Assembly: GCF_020497125.1 (NCBI RefSeq)
Contig: NC_059072.1
Location: 302,702,781-302,766,780 of the forward strand
DNA from: Mauremys mutica
Lineage: Eukaryota; Chordata; Testudines; Geoemydidae
DNA length: 64,000 nt
Direction of reading: 5' to 3'
Positions within the stretch are counted from its first letter, which is position 1. Every line of letters starts with the position of its first letter. The position numbers and the translations under genes were made by a program. Below are positions 23,129 to 35,524 of the stretch, piece after piece. The notes below the pieces were generated by a model. The model searched no databases, was not told the origin of the DNA, and saw only the letters and a list, made by a program, of their open reading frames with translations.

Positions 23129-24919
23129 ATGCCTTTTCCTGATTGTCCAGCATGGCGAGTACACCTACAGCTCTCCATTATTGTGTGCAACTGCCCAGCT
23201 ACATGCTCCAGACGTGCTCTGGCTTGGAGTAGACAGGAGATATTGGATCTCGTGAGCCTCTGGGGAGAAGAGGCTGTGCAGACACAGCTATGGACCAGCC
23301 ATAGAAAAGTTGACATCTATGAGCAGATTGCCTGGGGGATGCAGGAGAAGGGGTACGGCAGGGACCAGCAGCAGTGCCGCGTGAAAGTGAAGGAACTTCA
23401 GCAGGCATACCACAGGGCCAGGGAGGCCAACAGTCAATCCAATGCCAAGCCTCAGACCTGCTGCTTTTACAAAGAGCTGTTTGCCATATTTGGCAGAGAA
23501 GCCCCACTACCCTGCAGGCAGTAGCGTAGCTGGTGGGGAGCAGGGCAGCGGCCGCTCTCCCACTGAGTACAAGTGGCGCCTTTTCAATTTCTTGGTGCCT
23601 TTTTAATTTTTACTCACCCGGCAGCACGCACTTCACTCGCTCCAGGTGTGTTCGGTGGCACTAAAGGACCCGCTGCTGAAATGCCACCGAAGACCCACGG
23701 AGTGAGTGAAGGACCTGCCGCCGAAGACCCAGCTTGAACAGTGAGGATGAGAAGGAGGTGGAGGAGGATGAGAGACATGTGACTGGGGCCCAGCTATGCC
23801 ACAAGCCAGGACTTGTTTGGGACTCCACCACAGTCCAGTCAGTCCTGGCAGTCGAGCCCAATGAAGGGGAAGGATCATCGGATAAGCGTGTAAATGTATT
23901 TTTCACTACAGTGATGACGCCCCTAACTTAATAGGATGCAGCTCATGACTTTTCATTAATTTACTTGGACTAGAAGAGGTAAGATACAACAAAGAGAGGT
24001 AGAGCTGCTATCTGCTTTTCATTGCTCCTGAGAGATCTCGATGAAACTTCCATGGAGGCACTCTGCAATCCTCTCCCAAAGGTTTCTAGGGATGAAAGTC
24101 TTATTTCTTCGTCCATGGTAGGGCATTTTCCCGTGCCAGTCAGTGATAACTTCAGCAGGCACCATTGCAGTCAGTACACAAGATAGCAGCATATAGGCCT
24201 AGTTGGCTTCGGGATGCCAACAACAGCTGTGCTCTCTCTGTGTTATCCTCAGGAGCCATACCCACTGTGGCTGGTGCTGTGAGTGGTGTCGTGAACCAGT
24301 AATCCGAAGCAAAAGAGCCAATGAGCACGTGTTGTTGAAAACATTAGGGGAGGAAGGGAATGGGAGTTCTGAATCTTTTGCTTTCTGTTGTGACTATACT
24401 GACAATGGTACTCTCTGTGTTTTATCTGCAGTTGCTGCCATTGTGACCTTGAGGGGTTTCCCCTCCACACCTGCAGAATGCCTGAGCCAGATAGGGAGGA
24501 GAAAGAAGAGGACTAAGGATGACATGTTCAATGAAATCCTGCAAGCCAGCGCTGAATCAGACCCTGAGCACAGGGCCTGGAAGGTGAACATTGCAAACAG
24601 CCTAGAGAAGGAAAGAGTGCAAAGGAGAAAGGCCCAGGAGTCCCAACAGGAAAAGAAGAGGAATATGCACCAGGAGATAATGAGGCTTCTCCGGCAGCAA
24701 ACACAGATGTTGCCGACTCTTGTGGACCTACAGATTCAACAATCCTGGGCTTGCCTCCCTCTGCAGTCCATGGAGAACTCAATTGCAGCACCTCCCTACA
24801 CCTACCCCCTCAACATTCCTCGTGTCATCAGGGACTGCGGCACTACCCATACCTCTCCACCTGGGACATTAAAGACCACCAAAACTTCACATACACTGAC
24901 CTGTGAAAGCCACAGTTAG
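23129..24919 (+). pseudogene. Harbinger Myb/SANT-like gene remnant
   Basis: The first part (about 23205-23515) translates to a trihelix/Myb-SANT domain: AWSRQEILDLVSLWGEEAVQ, DIYEQIAWGMQEKGYGRD, QQCRVKVKELQQAYHRAREA and QTCCFYKELFAIFG. In Harbinger elements this protein binds the transposon ends and brings the transposase into the nucleus. A GC-rich insert (23525-23738) interrupts the frame, and an acidic stretch (SEDEKEVEEDE..) resumes after it. A second part follows a good acceptor ending CTGCAG at 24431 and reads SQIGRRKKRTKDDMFNEILQ, then EKERVQRRKAQESQQEKKR and LLRQQTQMLPTLVDLQIQQS, the C-terminal helical region. So the gene had at least two exons and is now interrupted. Confidence 0.72.
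23525..23738. repeat. GC-rich MITE-like insert in the Myb-like gene
   Basis: Runs from 'gtagcgtagctggtgggg' through 'gtggcgccttttcaatttcttgg' to inverted blocks such as 'ggtggcactaaaggacccgct' / 'gccaccgaagacccacgg'. It interrupts the Myb-like frame between LPCRQ and SEDEK. No clear terminal repeat or duplication could be fixed. Confidence 0.45.
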
Positions 24920-25319
24920 TGTATTTAGCTAAAATGTACATGAATGTTCTTTCCCCTTGTAAAGTTCTGTTCTGTTAATTTATTAAGTTTTCAATGTATT
25001 TGCTTTAAAATTGCACAGATTTTTCTTTTCACTGATTTTGTTACAAATAAAATTGTACTGTTTGGAACACAATTCATCTTTATTAGTTCACAACATATGC
25101 TGCAAAGTGCCTAGCAGTTCTGAGAGCACCCACTTACTGGTTACTGTACAGTGTGACACAACTCATAGGATCTGTAACAAACAAAATGAATAGGTGCATT
25201 GACAGTGTTACATTCATACATGTACACGAAGCACCACACAGTTCCTAACAGGCCAAAAACAACAGGGACAGGTAGAGCACAATACACCACAATGCATTAC
25301 TGCCTCTCACTGTTAAACC

Positions 25320-26310
25320 ACTCTTTCAAAGCCTCCCTGAGCCATTTAGCTCCATGTTAAGCTCTTTTAATAGCACTTATATCTGGCTGTTCCAACACAG
25401 CAGACAGCCACTCCACCGCTGCACTAGACCCCAGTGGAAATGTTTTCCCTCTTTGGTTCACAGATATTATGCAGGACACAGCAGGCAGCTATAGCAGTGG
25501 GATATTTTTCTCACTGAGATCCAATCTTGTGAGTAAACAATGTCAATGTCCCTTCAGTCTACCAAAAGCACATTCAACTGTCATTCTGCAACTGCTGAGC
25601 TGCTAGTTGAATCTCTCTTTGGTGCTGTTGAGGTGGCCAGTGTATAGCTTCAGGGGAACTGGGGGTAGGCTGGGTCCCCCAGGATCACTATTGGCATTTC
25701 AACATCACCAGTGGTAATCTACCAGTCAGCAAAGAAAGTCCCTGCTTGTAGCTTTCTGAACAGCCCTTTGTTCTTAAAGATGTGTGTGTCATGTACCTTC
25801 CCTGACCAGCCCACAGTGAAGCTAGTGAAGCATCCCCAGTGATCCACCAATGTTTGCCTAACCATAGAAAATTAGCCCTTTCTATTGATGTCATGCTGTG
25901 GCAAGGTGGTCTGCCAAAATAGGGATAGGTATGGCATCTATTGCTCCAACGCAGTTCAGGAACCATACTGCTGCAAATCGAGCCACTATATCTTGCATAT
26001 TGCTGAGAGTCACACTCCTGCATAACAAGAGGCGATTAATGGCCCTACACACTTGATGACAGCTCCCACAGTGGATTTTCCGAAATGATTCCCCGCTGAC
26101 TGGCAGCAATCTGGCTTTGCAACTTTCCACAGTGCGATCGTGACTCACTTCTCCACTGTCAGTGCAGCTCTCATTTCGTTGTCCCTGAGAGGGAGAGTCG
26201 GGGCAAGCTCAGCCCACAGATCCGGGAATGTGTCCTTGTGCATCTGAAAGCTCTGCAGCCACTGCTTGTCGTCTCAAGCCTGCATTATGACGTGAGCCCA
26301 TCAGTCAGTC
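25320..26310 (-). pseudogene. Harbinger (HARBI1-like) transposase pseudogene
   Basis: Minus-strand translation recovers the transposase in several frames: DNEMRAALTVEK, then ESFRKIHCGSCHQVCRAIN, NMQDIVARFAAVWFLNCVGA and IDAIPIPILADHL, followed by SGKVHDTHIF, VEMPIVILGDPAYPQFP and MTVECAFGRLKG. The family is a DDE nuclease with an N-terminal helix-turn-helix. The first Asp motif, normally GAIDGTHIPI, is altered to GAIDAIPIPI. There are several frameshifts and stops. The second Asp (VHDTHIF) and the Glu (VECAFG) can still be read. Confidence 0.8.
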
Positions 26311-28268
26311 AGTGCTCATTTCTCAGGACCATAAACGACACTTCACCATCGGCAGCTGCTCCACCACCACCAACCTTGAGCTGACTCTTGCTACGTCCCA
26401 CAGCAATCTGTCCTCCAAAAACTGTCATGTTTCCTGTTGATTTGGTTCTATTAGGGTTCTGCAACTACCAGAGGATTGTGTGTTCTGAGCTTGCAACACT
26501 CACAACAATAGTGCAGAGCTGTGCAGGCTCCATGCTTCTGTCAGAGATGGTGGACAGTGAGGAGGGCTGCATGGGTTTTGGGGATTTTGAAAAGAGGAAC
26601 GGAAATTATGGGATGGAGACAGTTGCACACTGGAAAGTTGACCTCTTGCTCCCAGTCACCCCTTCACGACCCATTTTTGCGCCACCATGCATAGCCAAAA
26701 CTTCCCAAAAAAGACAGAGCGCTGAATGATGGTGGGGGGGGCAGTTACACACTGGAATACCCACCTATAGTGCAATGCACTGTGCATTGATATAAGCACT
26801 GCTTGTGAGTACATGCACTGCCAATACTAGGAGCCAAATGTGCATGCACACAAGTGATATACTAATTGTGGGGGCTTTATGTTGACATAATTTTCACCGA
26901 CCAAAGTTTGTAGTGTAGACATAGCCTGAAACGTCAAGGCTCTCAATTTTCCCAGTGACAGATGTTCCACAATCGTTGATGATTAACAGAATTAATTAGA
27001 TGGATTTAACTAAGGTCCAGACTGATGACACTAGCTGATTTTTTAACCCTGCTGAAGAAGACATTTTTAAATACTAGAACCAGCTGTTGTACATGTAAGT
27101 TTTGGAAACCTGGTATGAACAGAACAACATGGTCGTGGTAGTGCTCACTTTCCTTTTTCTCACACATTATTTTTCAGTCACTGAGATGTAAAATGACCTG
27201 CCTATCCAAACTACCATGGGTATTAACTGTTCTTGAAAACTCACCCACTGCACACGTCCTCAGATAATAACTCCATCTTTTAGTATGATATCATAGTGTT
27301 TATGGTGCATATAGTTAATGTATATGTAAATAGCAAAGGCATAATTAAGACACAACAGTGCAACATGCATATTGGTCTCAGACTAAAAAATATTCTTAAT
27401 TTTTTTTGTCTTGTATGCTTAAGCAGGATGCATCTTTGTAGCTATAATTAGATCCATTATTTGAGGAACTTGAGGTAATTGGAATCTAGCCTTTTTCCAT
27501 GTGGATTGGGTGCAGATGGACTGAATGAATCAAAAACGAAGATTGTAGGGATGCATTATACATATGAAAATCCTGCATAAATGAAGTACAATTGTTTTAA
27601 AGGGCCCTAGGCAATTATCCTGATTATTGTTTTATGAGGGAACCCCATTAAGATGAGTTGATTGATTATATTTCTGTACAGGGAAAAATTGCCAGCACTA
27701 AATATTTTAGACACTTTACCTGCCAAATAAATGCTGGCAGAAAATCAACGGAGCACTTGTGCTGCCAACAGCGGTGCAGAGAGTTCTTTTGCTGTGGGGG
27801 TGGCCTCAGCACACTGTTTATAAACCTCCTGAAAGGGGTTCATTTCTATAACTTGTTTTTACCTAACCTCAATTCAAAAATACACTCTGAATGTGCTCTA
27901 TTCTGTAGGTATCAAAGATAACTAGAATTCCTTATCTCTACAACTCACAGATAAGAGATCATTGCACTCCAGGTAAAGCATGATCTTTCTCTGTTCCATA
28001 TTAGGGATACTTTTGTCTGGTCAGTTTCCTGAAACATTATGGATCCTATAGTATGTCTCAGTCTATTAATGGAAAAACTACTGAAACTTTGCTCACCTTG
28101 AGAAATAAGCTCTTAGGAATGGTCCTTGTTCCTCCAAATTGCTATAGCGTATGAAATAGGATATGAAGTAGAATGTGACTTTATCATAACTACTTACCCC
28201 CGAATACACAAAACACACCACCACTACCACAATTACAACAACAACACTAGACAAAAAGAGTTACTTAC

Positions 28269-28481
28269 ATTGAGTGAGGATCCCTGTTAAGGCATTTTTA
28301 AAACTCTCCTTGGCTTGTTCCATTTCTTGTTCATGAGTGGCTTTCTCATTCATAAGTCGGCGAACGTGACTATTTGCTGACTGCACCATTGAATAGAATT
28401 GATTTGCAGAGCGACGATTCACCTCGCCTCGCTCAATCCAGGTAAGCAGCACTGTGATGGCCTCTGAAAATTTGCTGTCAT
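28269..28481 (-). CDS. ENOX1: ENOX1 coding exon (fourth visible)
   Basis: A 213-bp minus-strand exon. The acceptor CTAG precedes ATGACAGC, whose first two bases complete an Asp codon with the G left by the 45702-45935 exon. The donor is T|GTAAGT, leaving one base for the Phe codon of the 1459-1565 exon. It encodes DDSKFSEAITVLLTWIERGE, then VNRRSANQFYSMVQSANSHV and RRLMNEKATHEQEMEQAKES up to ILTQ. This is the helical region after the RRM in ENOX proteins, with heptad-like charged segments near its end. It agrees with ENOX1 (SEAITVLL, ANQFYSMVQ) rather than ENOX2 (SEAVQTLL, ANNFYSMIQ). An ATG lies near the exon start but is internal to the protein, not a start codon. Confidence 0.95.
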
Positions 28482-29267
28482 CTAGAACAGTCAAACCACA
28501 GGTTTTAAATTACAGATATAAATATCCCAGGAACGATACAATTTCTGTGCTATGCCACATAAAAATCCTCATCAATTGTGCTTACACTGTATCATATTGG
28601 GTTACACTTTTTGGTCCATTGTTCCATCAGATCTAGGGAGCTGATGCTATCATATGAAACTCCATAAATTTTCATCCAAAGCCTATCTTCTAGTGATTAT
28701 AATGGTTCTCTTCCTTGAAAAAAAAAGTGGCCTGAATTTTCACATGCACTAAAGAAATGGTAAGGGTGTGTGTGTGTATGTGGTGCTAGATGTATTAAAC
28801 GGTATAAGGGATTTAATGTGGGATGCTATAGCATGATGTTTCAGTTACGTCAGGGAGCACCTGCATTTTGTGTCCACATTGATTGGCCTTTAGTATTGTG
28901 CATTTAAAGGTTTGTACATGTTCCCAAAGACCTCAAGCTGGGCAAATAATAATACATTCTTCTACAATAAAAATTCTGCGTTCTGTGGATCTTGTCAAAA
29001 CACAGGGTCTAGATCTGCATGTTAAATAAATCCACTCAAAATCTTCCAGTGACACAGACCCCAACTACACTTAGTTCCTCTACTTGCACCTATTACTGTA
29101 TGCTGACTGCACTTTATGGTCATCAAGAAACGGAACGGAGAAGCATTGTAAGTACACTAGACATTTAGATCCTGGACTAGACAATTAGATCCTCTGACTG
29201 TCAGATCCTGAGTCTGGACGACAGAGTATAGATCACTTGATAGTGGCCCTGTTCTTTTCATTCCCTT

Positions 29268-29357
29268 TGAAGCATCTGGCCCTGGCTACTGTCAGAAGAC
29301 AGGATACTAGGGTAGATGGACCATTGGCCTGACCCAGTACAGTCATTCTTATGTTTT
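29268..29357 (+). repeat. LINE 3' tail (CR1-like)
   Basis: Reads 'gcatctggccctggctactgtcagaagacaggatact', then 'gatggaccattggcctgacccagtac' and 'cattcttatgtt'. It is the same LINE tail family as 1-33, 41661-41740 and 52925-52993. Confidence 0.65.
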
Positions 29358-30064
29358 TGTGAGGTTGTATAAAAAAAAAACCTCAACAACCAAACAAGAC
29401 CAACCCAAGTATTATAATGATAAAGGGCCTGAATCTGTCATCATTACTTAAAATGAGTAATTTATTCATGCAAGGCTTCTCAGTGACTTCAAGGAGACTA
29501 GCAAGAGCGCTACTCACCATCAGTAAAAGTAGAAGAATTGGGATGCAATTAGAGTTGGAAAATATCTACTAGTCCATCTTACTCACTAATCCTTCCAGTG
29601 CAAAATTTCACCCTGCAGTATATTTCCTAGTACTTCATCTAATACTTTTTTTTTATTGAAGATCTCCTGGGATGATTCTTCCACCTCTTCCTCAAGAGAG
29701 TCTTACAGCGAGGTCCATTAAACTGTGAAATAAAACTTCCTTACAATTCAGCCTACATGTGATATTTTTTTCTGATTTTGTCCATTTACTGAATAATTCA
29801 TCCCGATACTTGGTGTTACTTCCTTCGTATATTTTAAATGATTAGTATTTCTTCCCTGCTGCATAAATGTCTACTGTTCTGGGGGGAAGGATGCAGAGGT
29901 TTCGCCCAATGCCATTTTAAATGAATATGTGAAAATACTAAAACCAGCCAATGACGTGGAGAGATCTGGCAAGTATTTTTAATTGTTTTGTAAGGTAACA
30001 CAATCTATCTGTAAGAAATAATAAAAATAAGTAATAATAATTCTTATATGTTATACAGGACTGT

Positions 30065-30235
30065 TTATTCTAGATCACAAATCACAATACAAAGAAGATG
30101 GGGACCTAAGACCCAGAGAGGTTCAGCGAGTTGCTTGCGGTCATGCAGCAGGTCGGTGGCAGATTTAGGAATAGATCCCAGGTCTCTGGACTCTTAGTTC
30201 AGCCCCCTATTCACTGAACCATGCAGTCACCTACA
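30065..30235 (-). repeat. MIR-like SINE
   Basis: The plus strand reads 'agacccagagaggttcagcgagttgcttgcggtcatgcagcaggtc', then 'ggcagatttaggaatagatcccaggtctctggactc' and 'tgaaccatgca'. This is the reverse complement of the MIR tRNA-related head and core. Old and diverged. Confidence 0.65.
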
Positions 30236-30415
30236 ACAGCTGGATAGACTTTTTGCATTTGAGAGACTCTCAGTAATCCACAAAATAAAAGCATCACAAT
30301 GTCCTATTTTTGCATTGTGTTGTGTGTGTGTTGTGACTTTGCATCCACACATGACCATGCCCTCATTCTCTTTCACTTATTTTGTGGCCATTGAGAAGGA
30401 AAGAAATGGGGTCTC

Positions 30416-31597
30416 TGTGATGGTACCTCCCATAAGGCTTTATGGAAATATGCTTAGAATGTGTTTTATGCTACATATGCCATGTAACATATCTCTGTAA
30501 AGGTTATGATCTACTGAATGTATTAATCCTATTTGTATGCATGTATCATTTTTGTATTCGAAGTTATAAATGTTATGAATGTTGGTTGTGTACTGGCTTG
30601 ATTTCTAAATAACCTTAGTCGAGCATTTGGTTAGTTCCTGGAGAAAGAAACATTGAAATTAAGTACCTAATCAAGAAACACTTAAAGGACAATGGATCTT
30701 GGAATGCTCCAATCCACATAAGAAACCTGCTTGAGGACATTCAAGGTAGCATGTAAACAATGGATGCTACCTGTAAAAACTGTGAGTCATGCATGGACAT
30801 GTGACTTGCCCAGGTGACTCCAAAACTCCATCTTGGAGCTGGACTTTGCATAGGAGAGAGGAGGGGATCTCCACTCACAAAAATAAAGTCTATTTAAGTC
30901 CGTGGGAGACCCCTCCATTTTGCTGGCTAAAGGGAGGAGCCATCATGAAGAATCCCCTAGCTACCACCTGAGCTGGAACAAGAGCTGTACCAGGGGAAAG
31001 AATTGTGCCCAGGCTTGGAAGGTGTCCAGTCTGAGGAAAAAACCTACTGAAGCATCTCTGAGGGTGAGATTATCTGTATTCAGTTTGATTAGACATAGAT
31101 TTGCACGTTTTATTTTATTTTGCTTGGTAACTTACTTTGTTCTGTCTGTTACTACTTGGAACCACTTAAATCCTACTTTCTGTATTTAATAAAATCACTT
31201 TTTACTTATTAATTAACTCAGAGTATGTATTAATACCTAGGGAGGCAAACAGCTGTGCATATCTCTCTATCAGTGTTATAGAGGGCAAACCATTTATGAG
31301 TTTACCCTGCATAAGCTTTATACAGGGTAAAGCGGATTTATTTGGGTTTAGACCCCATTGGGAGTTGGGCATCTGAGTCTTAAAGACAGGAACACTTCTG
31401 TGAGCTGCTTCCAGTGAAGCCTGCAGCTTTGGAGCAAGTAATTCAGACCCTGGGTCTTTGTTGGAGCAGACGGGAGTTTCTGGCTCAGCAGGAGATGGTG
31501 CTGGGGCCCTGAGCTGGTAGGGAAGGCAGGGGTAGAAGTAGTCTTGGCACATCGAGTGGCAGCTCCCAAAGGGGTTTCTGTGATCCAACCCATCACA
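30416..31597 (+). mobile_element. Solo LTR of an endogenous retroelement
   Basis: A 1182-bp block begins TGTGATGGTACC and ends CCAACCCATCACA, giving inverted TGTGATGG/CCATCACA ends. Perfect 5-bp duplications GTCTC flank it at 30411-30415 and 31598-31602. A TATA-like AAATAAAGTC region occurs near 30880 and an AATAAA polyadenylation signal at 31188-31193, so the orientation is plus. No internal genes are present, so this is a solo LTR left by recombination between two LTRs. The 5-bp duplication fits ERV-L-like or Gypsy-type integration; the class is not determined. Confidence 0.85.
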
Positions 31598-33399
31598 GTC
31601 TCCTCTTTCTCTGTCCCACTTTTGGATGCCAGCACTTAATTCACTCTCACGAGTGAAGCTCACCAGACATATAGACCTTAAAAGAGCTCTTTATAGAATT
31701 CAGCTCAGAAATCACTGGGTTGAGGACCTCTGAGCTAGGATGAAATCCTGATCCTATTGAAATCCATGGGAGTTTTGCTGGTGACTTCAACAGAACAACG
31801 ATTTCACCCCTACAGCATAGGGTTTATTGAAGTTACAATATAGTCAATAGAGAATAGCCTGTAATCATTTCTGTAAATGTTAGCATGCATAGTCTTAAAA
31901 TCCGATTACACAATAAAGCAACATCATGAAACTAGGTGATTTTGTGGACAATACTAGCTTTTTAACTCTGGAAATTTAGCTGATGTTGAACATAAGGTAT
32001 ATAGAGTTTAATAGATTCTTCTCTTTTTTCCTTGTAGGTATCAGCATATTTTACCCCTCATAAAAATTAAGAGAAATGGTGCACGTCAGCAGTCAGCAGA
32101 ACTGAACAAAAAATATTTAGTTGTGATGCATTTTTTAAAAAGCACTTTTGCAGAACTATCTTCCCGTTTGCTCTCTTACTTTAATCTCTGCGCAGCATGC
32201 CAGTGCATGCCATTTTGCTATTGAGCCTACAATAAATGAAAACACCGCTCCTTTGTTCTTATTAAGCACAGTTGGGGGCCATACAAGATGTTCATAAACA
32301 TACCATCTTTCTGTCAAACAGTTTCAACCCATTAACTGACCTGCTCCCTCACCTGTATATTTACTGAAAACCTATTTTAACGTACCCTGATCCCAATGAG
32401 CAGGGTCCTGCTAATTGATGGTTCTTCACAATCAGAAAATAAATCTTCAGTATTAAACATCAGAAATTTTACTAGTTACATAATTAGGAGATATATTTTT
32501 CTAATAATTTAATAAATGCTAAAGGGTAATAAGTTCACAGCAGAACTACATTAGTTAATAATAGGTTTTCTCTACCGGTTCAAATATTCCTAATTTCATC
32601 TTCATTCCTAACTTTTTAAATCCATGATTCCACTACCCAGTTACTGGCAAATTGCAACTCTAGTTTAATTAATTTTCTTCATCCAGAACACAGTGTAACT
32701 CTTTATGAGCAATCCCCAGTTAACGTGGAGAACCACCTTTCAATATCTGATGTAAATTCTTAATCAGTAGAAAGTTTTCTGTACCAGAGAAAACAAAAAC
32801 AAGAGAATCTACTTTAAACAGGGTTTGGATTGCAGTCTTTTTAAAGCCATTCGTTTAGGCAGAAACTAATTCTGTTCACAGGTATCACCTCAGAGGTACA
32901 GCAATAAAAATACAGAGTACTGTTTAAATAAATGCTCTTAGGTATGTTTCTTTATATAATCGTTCCATTAAAATGTACCATATATTGAAGTATTTTCTTG
33001 CACTTAAATGCAGTCTCCAAAGTTAAAGTGCGTTTAGACAAATTATGCCTCTGACGACAGTACATCAATTACACAAACCTACACAGTACTTATGCACAGT
33101 CTGCTGGGCTTTTAGTTGTATTGAAAGTAGTGATGTGTATCTTTTAAATGCTATTAGTCTTCTGATGACAGCTAGCCTGGTGTCAATTGCTAGCAATGTT
33201 TAGGTGTCTTTTTCTGGACACAATCATTCACGTTTCCAGAGATAATATATTTTAAAATTCTTTTTATGTCACGTGAGAATAGTTGGCACTTACATCCTAG
33301 CTCAAAAGCGAGTTTATAGGAAAAATAAAGAAAGGGAAATGATTCCCCAGAGCTGACTAGAAAATTTCTCCAAGCAATATTTATATGAAAAATGAGAAA

Positions 33400-34846
33400 C
33401 AATTGTTGATGAACATTTTAAAATCTTTCTTCAATTTTTTGATCAGCTCTAAACAACCCATAAACTTCCACCAGCTACTGCTGAGGTTGCCTCAAAATAG
33501 GATACGAGAGGCTGTGATACAGACACTCATTGGCAGTGGATCCCCCATTCTTTGCAAACAGCTCTGTCCTCAGACTTGACAAACTCACTACACGAAACAC
33601 CTCTTACAGGATACTTATCCATAAGAGTAACATGTAATGTATCTAAGAAAGCTCATGACTTTGTCAAGACTCATAATCATTGTGAGCCATAAATGTGGAC
33701 AATATTTATGGAATAATGGACCTGGAATAGAAATTAGTCACCAGGACATAATGTTTCTTGATGATGAACTATTTTAAGCAAGTATCAGAGGGGTAGCCGT
33801 GTTAGTCTGGATCTGTAAAAGCAGCAAAGAGTCCTGTGGCACCTTATAGACTAACAGACATATTGGAGCATGAGCTTTCGTGGGTGAATACCCACTTCCT
33901 CGGATGCATCTGACGAAGTGAGTATTCACCCACAAAAGCTCATGCTCCAATACCAATAAGGTGCCAAAGGACTCTTTGCTATTTTAAGCAAGAGGGAGTT
34001 GACACCCCCTCCTTAGTCAACTGGCGAGGTAATGCAAGAGCTGATTGATTGTCTCTCTTGACGCATTCCAGAACAGTCAATGGAAAGCCATCAGAGACAA
34101 GAACAAACAATCGAAACCACTTAAAGGTAGAAGAGAAGCTCTATAAGAACGCAGGGGTTTGTACTGCCTGTGAATAGAAACAAAGGGCTGTTTTCAATAT
34201 AACAGAATGTAGGGAATGGCACACTGGCTCCATTCACTGAGAAACCCCCCTGGGGTGCTTTCATTAATATCTGGATCCTGGCTCTTGAAAAACAGTCACC
34301 TCTGCAATAGACTGAACTTTGGGGGACAGTCTACTTCATTAACTAGGAAACACAATTATTGATAAGTGTAGGCTCAGGTTCATGTTTTATGATTTTGTTG
34401 TGTATTATAACCACTTGTTTCCACCACTCTTTCTTGTGTCTAGTTAAATCTTTATTATTTCTTAAATAAACCTACTTTTGTTTTATTGTAAGTGCTCACA
34501 AGTGCTGTATGGTTTACAGGAGAGTTGTTTTCAGGTAAAACTGGTACATTGGGGTATGCTGCACCTTTGGGTGAAGAGGATCTCGAATTTCTGTGAGTGG
34601 CCAGTGTCAGGGGCTAGATATTACAGTGGAAATGATTCCAAGGGATTCAGGGACTAAAGTGAACCTATTATTAATGTGCATGGCGAAGGAAAGGCTGGCA
34701 TAAGCCCAGAGGAGAGTGTTTGAGTGTCTGAAGGTCTGGCGGTGCAAGGGAGCTGACATCCAGCTATCACAAGAAAGACTCCCTCTCGCTGAAGGCAGAT
34801 GGGTAACAATGTGACTCACAGTCCTAGGTACTCTAAGAACCATTGC
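33400..34846 (+). mobile_element. LTR-like repeat, copy 1
   Basis: Homologous to 47100-48811 through many shared blocks: 'gacaaactcactac', 'ataatcattgtgag', 'agtcaccagg', 'ctgaactttgggg', 'attttgttgtgtatt', 'tttcttaaataaacct', 'aggtaaaactgg' and 'aagactccctctcgct', ending 'agaaccattgca'. The aligned AATAAA (34465-34470) followed by GT-rich sequence supports an LTR in plus orientation. The 5' border is not resolved and no target duplication was found. A Penelope-like palindrome (33783-33978) interrupts it. Confidence 0.6.
33783..33978. mobile_element. Palindromic Penelope-like insertion in LTR copy 1
   Basis: Reads 'tatcagaggggtagccgtgttagtctgg..', then 'ggagcatgagctttcgtgggtgaatac' and its inverse 'gtattcacccacaaaagctcatgctcc', then 'ggtgcc'. 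It is flanked by a 12- to 14-base direct duplication CTATTTTAAGCA(AG) at 33769 and 33979. The inverted head-to-head form and long irregular duplication suit Penelope-like retroelements; the class is assigned from memory of this dispersed sequence. Confidence 0.7.
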
Positions 34847-35115
34847 AGAAGCATAAACTTAAAAAAATCCTACTTTCAGTGAATGGAGTTTCTCCAGTTT
34901 ACACTGTTGTAGCTGTGGGCAGAATTGCCCCAACATGATCTGAAATTTTATGAGTACTCATCTCAGCAAAGTTAAGCCTGTGAATAAGCACTGGCAGGAT
35001 CTGGGCCATAGTTCTTATAATCTTTCCCATTTTATGGTGACAAACTGATACTCTGATCACAGTGGAGACAGGCTTTCAGACACTCCAGTGTTCCTGTCAT
35101 TTCCTTATTTATAGT

Positions 35116-35509
35116 CAGGGCTGTCCTTACCCATATGCAAAGTACACAGCTGTGTAGCACCAGGAAATCTGGGGCATCAAATCTCCTGGTGCCCCACGTA
35201 GTTGTGTGCTGCTCCAGCCCATGCTCTGCTTCTTCCTCATGGCCTCTGCCCCAGCTCCTCCTCTTCCCACCCCTGCTCCGCCTCAGCCCCCACCCCCACT
35301 CCCCTAAGGACTGAAGCAGGGCCAGGCCTGAACTCACCAGCGGCGGAAAGTTCAGTGGCCCGGCCCCATGCTGCCACTGAGTACTGGGGGGGTGGTTCCC
35401 CACTTTCCCCAGAGCCAGCCCTGTCCCCCCCCATGTGAAGGCCTGGGGCCAGCCCCCACCCCCCATGGGGAAGCTGCGTAGGGCCCGAGAATAGCTAGGG
35501 ACGGCCCTG
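35116..35509. mobile_element. hAT-type non-autonomous element
   Basis: The left end CAGGGCTGTCCTTAC and right end (reverse complement CAGGGCCGTCCCTAG) are flanked by a perfect 8-bp duplication TTTATAGT (35108-35115, 35510-35517). The 394-bp interior is GC-rich and non-coding. It lies directly before a CR1 copy. Confidence 0.9.
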
Positions 35510-35524
35510 TTTATAGTACTGTAT

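Larger units (their letters stand above)
22835..26926. mobile_element. Harbinger DNA transposon, 4.1 kb
   Basis: The left end GGCCTGATATACACTAC and right end (reverse complement GGCTATGTCTACACTAC) form imperfect terminal inverted repeats. They are flanked by TGA at 22832-22834 and 26927-26929, a 3-bp duplication as expected for Harbinger. Inside are the two genes of an autonomous Harbinger: a Myb/SANT-like DNA-binding protein on the plus strand and a HARBI1-type transposase on the minus strand, facing each other. Both are now broken. Confidence 0.85.
1566..28268 (-). other. ENOX1 intron, 26.7 kb
   Basis: Intron between the 28269-28481 and 1459-1565 exons, with donor GTAAGT at the right end and an AAAG acceptor at the left. 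It is packed with transposons listed separately. In these sub-stretches I recognise nothing: about 1570-2345, 2640-4095, 4570-5710, 6010-7470, 9111-11405, 12835-13200, 13310-14220, 19365-20140, 21660-21840, 21960-22830 and 26930-28265. They are AT-rich without convincing open frames; short open frames in them look random. No tRNA, rRNA or miRNA-like gene was seen. Confidence 0.8.

Noticed and set aside
28475..28494. ATG near the 28481 exon edge as a translation start
   Set aside because: The ATG at 28494 is in the intron before the acceptor, and the exon continues the frame of the upstream ENOX1 exon.
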